DNA of 64,000 bases. It comes from Guyanagaster necrorhizus. Its lineage: Eukaryota > Basidiomycota > Agaricomycetes > Agaricales > Physalacriaceae. The notes below the pieces were generated by a model. That model made no database searches and was not told where the DNA came from. It saw only the letters and a program-made list of their open reading frames with translations. Every line of letters begins with the position of its first letter. Within the stretch, counting starts at the first letter, position 1. Shown here piece after piece: positions 57,720 through 64,000 of this stretch. The stretch lies in contig NW_025064900.1 of NCBI RefSeq assembly GCF_019112545.1, positions 367,765 through 431,764 on the forward strand, written 5' to 3'. The translations under genes and the position numbers were made by a program.

Positions 57720-58878
57720 CTTTACCTTGTACGGTGGATTTGACCTTGAATAGTTTCGTCGAAGATTATGCTTGTCAAGGGACAAAACACCCGCGAAGGA
57801 ACCATCAATAATTTGGTCATTGTATTGAATATACGCCTCAACCCTGCGGGGGCGCCTGCTCTACGGTCATTGTTTCCGATGATGCTTGCAGTGTAAACGC
57901 AACGAGACACCATGCCTATATTGGGCACTGAGCGCTCGTTGCCGGTTATACGAAAGGATAATTCATTCTTTCGACAACTGTATGGAATCAAGCCGCAGAA
58001 ACGGTTCTTGTTCACAGGACCTAACGATTCTGGGCCCCGAGTCAAACCCAACAGAACCCTTATCCATCCAACCACCCAAGAGGCGAAGAAAAGCGTGCGT
58101 TTTGCCTTGGTCTTGAGCTCACAAAGGGATATGTGGGTTAACCAGATATAATAACCTCCCTCAGGCCTTGGCTCGTGATAATTATCGATGTATCTTGTCT
58201 GGCACCATGGACAAGAAGTCATACTTCGAGTAGGACGAACTCGAAGCACAGTTACCGGAAGGGATGATACCACTAACTGCCCAGTGTGCCCACATCTTCC
58301 CTGAGTCTACCAACGTCCAATCAAGATATTTTCATCCTATTCCGTTATTCCGTCAAACTTACTCTTGTATCGAGGAAGACTACGCTGCGAATGCATGGAC
58401 TATCATCGAGCGAGCGCTTTGGATTCCCAAACATCCTCCAGGACCTTCGAGGCGAAAAAATCCACCGGTTGGAAAACATCTTGACCCTTGAATATAATCT
58501 TCATCTTCATTTTGACGATCTCACTCTATGGTTGGAGCCCACAGTCCGTTTCTCCCCCTCCCTCCCAATTTCCTGGCTAACTATTCCCCAAGAATATTGA
58601 AAATCGCTACAAAGTCCGCACAACGAGGGAGGAGCTTGTTCAAAGTGCTGCCTCGAGCTGTTGATTTCACATCTATCCAAAAGTCACTTTTCACTACCGG
58701 CGTCGAAAGAGGACATCCCCCATGCTGCCATCTGTCTGGCGCCGCAGAGTATCTCAACCTCGTAGAGGATGATAATCCTTTCAAGGCCAAGATACGAGGC
58801 TACGACCCCGTAGGTTCGGATTTTGGGGATGCCTTGGTGGCATGGTTGTATGAAGTGAGCGAGATTCTTAGTGCTTGA
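57720..58878 (+). pseudogene. HNH_2 nuclease-domain protein of basidiomycete type (broken)
   Basis: The core at 58162-58320 reads ALARDNYRCILSGTMDKK, SYFE, a TAG stop, then MIPLTAQCAHIFPESTN. This is the HNH_2 pattern of RDxYxC, followed by a Gly-x-x-Asp turn, then CAHI. The frame then slips by one near 58405 (TIIER to FGFPNILQDLRG), continues with the family's typical LENILTLEYNLHLHFDDL block, and ends with a CCHLSGAAEYL region near 58730. Upstream pieces (57912-58151) are less certain. Members of this family are predicted metal-dependent nucleases of unknown cellular role. The decayed copy at 47445-47645 keeps Tyr instead of the TAG, so the frame was open when the locus duplicated. The 183-codon minus frame 58273-57722 is its antisense shadow. 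Confidence 0.7.
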
Positions 58879-59437
58879 AGGTTTCATACTTCATTTTCCG
58901 ACATTTTCTAATCGTACTATTGTTTGTTCTATACACAACTGGGGCTGGTATGTTTTTAATTCCGAAAGAAAGACCTGAAAATGTCGTGACTGACTTTCTC
59001 TATGTGGTGGTCTTTCGACAGCAAAGAGGATATCCTAAAATCAAGATGAAAAACAACGCTCTTTTGTCATGGAAAACTGATTATATTTCCGAACAATGGG
59101 AACCTCCCTTTCTTTGTTAAAGCATGTGCCTTTTGGTGCAAAAAAATGGGTAAGAAAACTAAGACCATGTCAGCATATTTTTTTAGATCCTGTTTTGTGG
59201 AACTCGATCAAAGTTCGCGATATTTTTGGGATGTATTTTTAGGTAAAGAATAGCAGCGGACCCAAGCAGTGATATATATATTAATGTAATTGGCAATCAC
59301 CCGATTCTGACTCTCAGTGTTGTACAACTCTGTTTTCAATATCCATGTTTCAATGTACCTCCCACACGCATCGGAGGCATCGGCGCTACACCGTGCAAAA
59401 AAAAAAACCGGAGCGATACAGGGCAAAGGCATCCGAA
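58879..59437. other. Intergenic stretch
   Basis: 58876-58945 is duplicated at 51075-51150, and 58900-59110 is represented, decayed, at 46738-46960. No gene recognised; a poly-A run is near 59398. Confidence 0.45.
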
Positions 59438-60487
59438 TTAGCACTTCTGTTCATCGATACTATGCCTAGGACTCGATAGGCAGGACTCCGAGTCAAACCC
59501 AACAGAAGCCTCTGACTTAACATGCCTCTTCAACCCCATCTCAAATGCCCACTCACTCTTCCCGCTCGCCAGAATCAAATCCTCGACCATATCCAACCTC
59601 CTCTGATACCTCTCCGATATCCCCTCCTTCCACACAATGCAATCATACATCTGCAAACACCTGGTCCAGGAATTACACAAGCCCAAGAGCGCGGCAGAAC
59701 AGAGCAGGAGACAAGCGATAAGCAAGCTCCCCATCATCGACGCGTTCCCGGCCAGCGCCGCAGCCGCATACACCAGCAGCGTAGCGAGCGCCACAAAGAA
59801 ACTCTCGACTGTGCCTTGATCTCGCAACCATTCACCCGCCGTCACAGTCTTGATATCATGCAACGACCCTCGCAAGCGCACCCAGCGATCCTGGCTCAGG
59901 AGAATGAGCAGATCGCCCTCGCCCTCCTCCGGCGCGCCCTTCCACTCTTTCGAGTCTTTGCTCCTCCGCCTGATGATGATCACATTGATCACGCGGGCTG
60001 CTATCAGCATCCCAAGCACCCAGAATCCCCACCAATCTTGTATGGCGCCGAGTAATGCAAGTACGACGACGGTCAGGACCGGGCTGAGGAGGTACAGTAG
60101 CGTCGCGGGGACGCCGGTGACGAACAAGGATTGAAGGAGACGGTCGTACCGGGATAAAGAGGCGTCGCGGGACGGGTTCATGGATACCCTGGCGGTGACG
60201 AGGTGGCCCGTGCGACCGATGCGCTGCAGATAGCTGACAGTGGCGGGGTTCTCGACGCGGAAGACGTACCCGGTGGTTATCGCCCCAGTCGTTGGAAATT
60301 CGCCGCGATTGACTTCTTCTGCAGATTGCTGTTGGTGCATGCCGGGTGCGAGGAGGAGGACATCGAGGGGGGAGGCTGTTCCTGTTAGCGCTGTCCTCAC
60401 TGCGACAATGGAGAGATCGGCAAGGGCGACGAGTCCGGCGGCCTCAAGTGTGATATGGTGACGGGAGATGGAGGATGTGCTGAACAT
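59438..60487 (-). CDS. Multi-pass membrane protein family, copy F (full length)
   Basis: 349 residues from MFSTSSISRHHITLEAAGLV at 60487; the frame is open 29 codons further upstream but without family similarity. All conserved blocks are present: ALADLSIVAVRTALTGTASP, LLAPGMHQQQSAEEVNRGEF, FRVENPATVSYLQRIGRTGH, membrane segments at about residues 120-150 and 155-175, an RRRSKDSKEWKGAPEEGEGD loop, ILLSQDRWVRLRGSLHDIK with VTAGEWLRDQ, membrane segments at about 228-250 and 254-280, and a tail with RRLDMVEDLILASGKSEWAF and a Ser/Asp-rich end (SEASVGFDSES). Its promoter (60488-60730) is conserved, decayed, in front of C2. The large plus-strand frame 59522-60055 is an antisense shadow. Confidence 0.82.
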   Translation of the reverse strand: MFSTSSISRHHITLEAAGLVALADLSIVAVRTALTGTASPLDVLLLAPGMHQQQSAEEVNRGEFPTTGAITTGYVFRVENPATVSYLQRIGRTGHLVTARVSMNPSRDASLSRYDRLLQSLFVTGVPATLLYLLSPVLTVVVLALLGAIQDWWGFWVLGMLIAARVINVIIIRRRSKDSKEWKGAPEEGEGDLLILLSQDRWVRLRGSLHDIKTVTAGEWLRDQGTVESFFVALATLLVYAAAALAGNASMMGSLLIACLLLCSAALLGLCNSWTRCLQMYDCIVWKEGISERYQRRLDMVEDLILASGKSEWAFEMGLKRHVKSEASVGFDSESCLSSPRHSIDEQKC

Positions 60488-60823
60488 GGGTGAAATCTGA
60501 AGGGAAGAGAGGGAAGAAAAGAAAACGAGGGTACATGCATGGTGATGGTGTAGATGAAGCTGTAGGTAACACATTCGGGCCGAAGTCGTACCTTTTCACA
60601 TATTACAACAATTCACAAAGACGGAAGAAGGGGTGACGGTGCAGGTATGTATCGTTGCTATCACCACCATTACCATTCAAAAAGCAGTGTTTACGATCCT
60701 CTAGACAATCACGGACAAGTGGGCAACGTTGTCCGAGTCGCCCTTATTGGCGCCTAACTTTTTTCTGAGCGGGCATCAAAGCAGGGCCTCGGATGATGAT
60801 GGGATCACTCCCCATCACCCAGC
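60488..60823. other. Promoter region of F and the break to the B' fragment
   Basis: 60488-60730 (minus) matches 10553-10776. It contains an ACATATTACAACAATTCAC stretch and a CACCACCATTACCATTC stretch in the plus strand. 60730-60823 has no counterpart in the left arm and marks where about 2 kb equivalent to 8393-10553 is missing. Confidence 0.5.
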
Positions 60824-61107
60824 GATCCGGGCCTCAAAACAATTAAGAGATCGGCCGTCTCACTTCCCTCTTCCTCACCTTTCCATCCTTTCACGTTTCT
60901 CTGCTTGATGACGACCACATTGATCGACCTGGCTATCACAAGCATCCATAGCACCCCGGATGCCCACCAGTCCTGAATAGCGCCCAGTAGCGCAAACACG
61001 GCAATAGTCAATACGGGACACAGGAGATAAAGCAGAGCCGCGGGAATCTCAGCGACTACGAAGGACTGGATTAGGCGGTTGTTTCTGGACAGCATGTCAT
61101 TGAGGGA
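60824..61107 (-). pseudogene. Membrane protein family, copy B' (internal fragment)
   Basis: Counterpart of 8104-8393 in B: SRNNRLIQSFVVAEIPAALL, CPVLTIAVFALLGAIQDWWA, INVVVIKQRNVKGWKGEEEG, ending within the LLSQDRW block at 60824. Promoter and the first ~105 codons were lost by a 459-base deletion joining sequence equivalent to 7644 and 8104. Confidence 0.85.
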
Positions 61108-61664
61108 GCGAAAGAATGGCGACCTCATGCTGACGAAACGCCCAGCCAGTTCATTATGGCTCACTGCCCCCGATGTTAATCCTCAATCCCGCTGGTGATC
61201 GTCACAGACCACCATCGGCAGAAAGCTCAAAGCGAACCGAAACCTTAGTTGGTGGTTAGTTAGAAGAACGATGGATGTAAGGATCTTCCACCAATGCGTG
61301 CGTGTTTGGCGCCCCCTGGCGTCAAAATACCATCCTTTAGCGGATCAGTTTGGCCACGAAAAGGGGGGCGTCTGATGCTTGCACCGCGGTTGGCATCAAC
61401 CTATCAGAGTGGTGTGAAATCGGACCACAGGCCATGACTTCTGTGAAGAGCAGCTGTGTGCTCATGTAATCCCTTTTCCTATGAGGTGGCAAGGCTTTGG
61501 GACGTCGTGGTGGCATTGAAAGCCAGGCTGGCGTATATCGGCATCAATGAAACTGGCGCCCTATATATTCGTCCTATGTTCGGAAGCTTGTAAATGTGAA
61601 AAACGCATGTTCAGGAAGCTGCGTGTTATGATGGCAGTATATACTTTGCTGTTCATACGTTTAC
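61108..61664. other. Mirror of the B upstream region
   Basis: Contains the mirrored promoter modules (gcccagccagttcattatgg at 61140; cctggcgtcaaaatacc near 61316) and the U remnant near 61505-61570. The gene they served is now the fragment B'. Confidence 0.5.
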
Positions 61665-61925
61665 ATGTCGAAAACCTCCTCGTTGGAAATCTGCGATAAT
61701 GAGGGTCGACATGTGGGCATGGGAATCGCTCATCTCAGCAATGATGGTCACATAAGGATAACGACCAGCCGCCGTGAAATGAAATCTTTAAAGGAGAGAG
61801 AGGCAAGGGTGACATTCTCCAGCTTCAGAGACACCGCGCATTTTGGCCTAAACCATCCTGCACAGGTTTGGGATCGCATAGAACTTCATCGATGGAATTA
61901 CCTAAAGCCGAATGAGGATATCTGA
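61665..61925 (+). CDS. Hypothetical 86-residue protein, mirror copy
   Basis: Same frame as 6826-7086, with a few replacements; MSKTSSLEICDNEGRHVG to LKPNEDI. A gtatatac box lies only ~20 bases before the ATG, which is too close for a normal leader. Convergent with A'. Confidence 0.35.
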   Translation: MSKTSSLEICDNEGRHVGMGIAHLSNDGHIRITTSRREMKSLKEREARVTFSSFRDTAHFGLNHPAQVWDRIELHRWNYLKPNEDI

Positions 61926-62010
61926 CTTGCGGAACAGAATGAGTGCGCGCCGACGTCTTCTATAGCAGTATATGCCCACTTTCTTGAACTGTCTACAGTA
62001 ACTCGTCCAT

Positions 62011-62841
62011 TTAAGAAAAGTGGCATAGAGCAGGAGAGGAGAGCAACAAGCAGGCAAAGTGCAGGCTTCCCACCGTCGATGCGTTTCCCGCAAGCGCGGC
62101 GCACGCATAGACCAACAGCGTAGCGAACCCTACGGAAAATCCCTCTTCTGCAGTCTCACCCCGCAACCATTGGCCTGCCGTCACCGCCTTCAGATCGTCC
62201 ACTAATCCTTGCAAACGAACCCAGCGATCCTGACTCAGAAGTATGAAGAGATCGCCCTCGACACCCGGCTCTTTCTTGCCTTTCCATCCCTCCTTGCTTC
62301 TCCGCTTGATAACGACCACATTTATAAACCTAGTCAACACAAGCATTCCCAAAACCCCAAATGCCCACCAATCTCTGATAGCGCCCAGAAGTGCGGAGAC
62401 AACGATAGTGAGTATCGGGCAGGTTAGGTACAACAGCGTGGCGCGAATCCCAGCGACGAAGACCGGGGTGATGTGGGGGGATAAGTCGATCCTGAAGAAA
62501 CGGTTCGTGAATGGATTCAACCTGCGGGGAGGTTTTGGAGATACATGAGCGGTGACGAGTTGGCCAATACGGCCAATGTGCCATAGGTAGTGGACGATAG
62601 CAGGATTCTCCACTCGGAAGATGTATCCATTTGTCATCGAGGCGGCACCTGGCAATTCGCCGTCATTGATTTTGACTGCGGATTGCTGCTGATGAATGCC
62701 TGGTGCAAGGACAAGGACGTCAAGGTATGAGGCCGTTCCTGTCAGAGCCGTCCTCAATGCGACATCGGAGAGGTCGGCGAGAGCGATGAGCCCCGCAGAT
62801 TCGAGGGTGATATGACCAGAGATAGAGGAAGTACTGAACAT
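62011..62841 (-). CDS. Multi-pass membrane protein family, copy A' (C-terminally truncated)
   Basis: 276 codons from MFSTSSISGHITLESAGLIA, mirror of A, with the TATA box at 62887-62892. It keeps Arg, Ala or Gly where A shows CpG-transition replacements (for example FRIDLSPH and AGIRATL against FKIDLSPH and TGIHATL), but has its own changes (LWHIG, PAIVHYL). It ends at ALCHFS like A, lacking the last membrane segment and tail. No stop or frameshift has accumulated in either copy, so they may still be translated or the arms may be recent or homogenised. Confidence 0.7.
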   Translation of the reverse strand: MFSTSSISGHITLESAGLIALADLSDVALRTALTGTASYLDVLVLAPGIHQQQSAVKINDGELPGAASMTNGYIFRVENPAIVHYLWHIGRIGQLVTAHVSPKPPRRLNPFTNRFFRIDLSPHITPVFVAGIRATLLYLTCPILTIVVSALLGAIRDWWAFGVLGMLVLTRFINVVVIKRRSKEGWKGKKEPGVEGDLFILLSQDRWVRLQGLVDDLKAVTAGQWLRGETAEEGFSVGFATLLVYACAALAGNASTVGSLHFACLLLSSPALCHFS

Positions 62842-63582
62842 AACCGGGGCATGGTGGATGTTGGGGCAAAGAGAAGGATTTGAAGGTATATACCTAGGCA
62901 GCTCATGATGGTGTGTACGCCGCGCGGCCACGTGACGCTGCTAAATTGTAATGCAGCCTTCCACAAAGAATGAGCCACGAAAAATACCCACCTCGCGTTT
63001 CCGGCCTGCCTAAATCGTTCATTGTCACCGAAACTACCCCTCAATGCAGCTGTCAGCGCCACGAACGCCCCTGCACGACCGCTCAAAGCAGGGAAGTTTA
63101 CGCTGACGCTTAAGTTGAACGATATCGTCCATACATCACTCGTATCCGCAGTGCGCTGGCGTCAAAACACCTGAACCTCAGTGAAGCGTAAAGAGATTTT
63201 GACGGGCGCCAGGCGTCAATTCGATTTACGAAGACTCTCAGTATCAAACTGCGTTCACAGCAATGAGTTTGCGGGTGATACTGTTCATGAGTGAGCAAAG
63301 CATCAGAACAACGTAACATTACTAACTGGCAACTAAGTATCTTAGGCGCGGATCAATCTCCCTGAAATCACGAGTAGCGCCCTTCAGAACGATCATACGT
63401 TCTACAGTCTAGAAGCCGATTATCATTGAAAGCCGTTGACAAGGTCAAATTTTCGGTATCCGAAACCCTCAGCTGAAAACTGCGTGAATGAGGCTCGATA
63501 TGCCATCACCGTCACCATTTTTGACGATGATAATGAGGACTACTAGCCGCCATCAGAGCGGAATATTGGGACGTTCTCTGTA
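62842..63582. other. Upstream region of A', mirror of 5168-5909
   Basis: TATA at 62887-62892; paired GACGCC elements at about 63165-63215. No additional gene supported. Confidence 0.4.
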
Positions 63583-64000
63583 NNNNNNNNNNNNNNNNNN
63601 NNNNNNNNNNNNNNNNNNNNNNNNNNNNNNNNNNNNNNNNNNNNNNNNNNNNNNNNNNNNNNNNNNNNNNNNNNNNNNNNNNNNNNNNNNNNNNNNNNNN
63701 NNNNNNNNNNNNNNNNNNNNNNNNNNNNNNNNNNNNNNNNNNNNNNNNNNNNNNNNNNNNNNNNNNNNNNNNNNNNNNNNNNNNNNNNNNNNNNNNNNNN
63801 NNNNNNNNNNNNNNNNNNNNNNNNNNNNNNNNNNNNNNNNNNNNNNNNNNNNNNNNNNNNNNNNNNNNNNNNNNNNNNNNNNNNNNNNNNNNNNNNNNNN
63901 NNNNNNNNNNNNNNNNNNNNNNNNNNNNNNNNNNNNNNNNNNNNNNNNNNNNNNNNNNNNNNNNNNNNNNNNNNNNNNNNNNNNNNNNNNNNNNNNNNNN
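63583..64000. other. Assembly gap (N)
   Basis: 418 unknown bases to the window end, beginning inside the inverted arm. Confidence 1.

Larger units (their letters stand above)
61108..63582. repeat. Right arm of near-identical inverted repeat (2.48 kb)
   Basis: Reverse complement of 5168-7644. Ends at the N gap while still matching, so the true boundary is hidden. Confidence 0.95.

Noticed and set aside
57722..58273. 183-codon minus-strand frame
   Set aside because: Lies antisense to the HNH_2 pseudogene, whose plus-strand motifs are specific; the minus frame shows no family features.
59522..60055. 177-codon plus-strand frame
   Set aside because: Antisense shadow of GC-rich gene F; equivalent shadows occur opposite D and E.
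1..64000. CRISPR arrays, bacterial operons, rRNA or tRNA genes
   Set aside because: No evenly spaced short repeats, no ribosome-binding-site-led gene strings, and no cloverleaf or rRNA signature noticed on either strand.

Overview
The window is nuclear DNA of a filamentous fungus, most likely a basidiomycete of the Agaricomycetes. The evidence is: genes with short GT-AG introns; a GPI-anchored KNH1/Kre9-like secreted protein; a basidiomycete-type HNH_2 nuclease pseudogene; a LINE-type RNase H remnant; and chromodomain-carrying Ty3/Gypsy elements whose leader looks self-priming. No tRNA, rRNA, CRISPR or bacterial-style operon was seen. The last 418 bases are an assembly gap (N).

Layout. 1-5167: a decayed LINE fragment (minus), one good three-exon gene for a small GPI-anchored secreted protein (1385-2141, minus), then DNA with little recognisable coding content except a repeated block (U). 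5168-8822: left outer arm, with two copies (A, B) of an unnamed multi-pass membrane protein family. 8860-50800: about 42 kb almost free of CpG and full of TGA/TAG stops, holding a nest of mobile elements inside decayed copies of the same gene family. 50830-63582: CpG-normal DNA with more family members (D, E, F, B', A'), a small membrane-protein gene, an HNH_2 pseudogene and further U blocks. 63583-64000: N.

The main result is that almost the whole window is one giant imperfect inverted duplication. Read in reverse complement, the right side (63582 down to about 54950) gives A', B', F, the HNH_2 region, E and a truncated B-type copy. The left side (5168 up to about 50480) gives A, B, the F-like copy C2, the decayed HNH_2 region, the decayed E copy E' and a decayed B-type copy, in the same order. 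The left copy of F was broken by a Gypsy element (Gy-3, 10937-46121) that itself took further insertions: Gy-1 (13769-30445) containing Gy-2 (17689-26291), and a solo LTR (33592-45008) containing a TA-flanked terminal-inverted-repeat transposon (33874-44831) containing Gy-4 (34004-44164). Every boundary is supported by a target-site duplication.

The gene copies beside the nest share its CpG-depleted, stop-ridden state, while their counterparts in the other arm, and the outermost part of the same arm, remain open. The window is thus a natural paired comparison of one locus with and without a transposon-seeded, probably DNA-methylated domain. The membrane protein family (about 330-350 residues, four predicted membrane segments, a cytosolic block built on LLSQDRWVRL and VTAGQWL) is the main cellular gene content. 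I recognise no named function for it.
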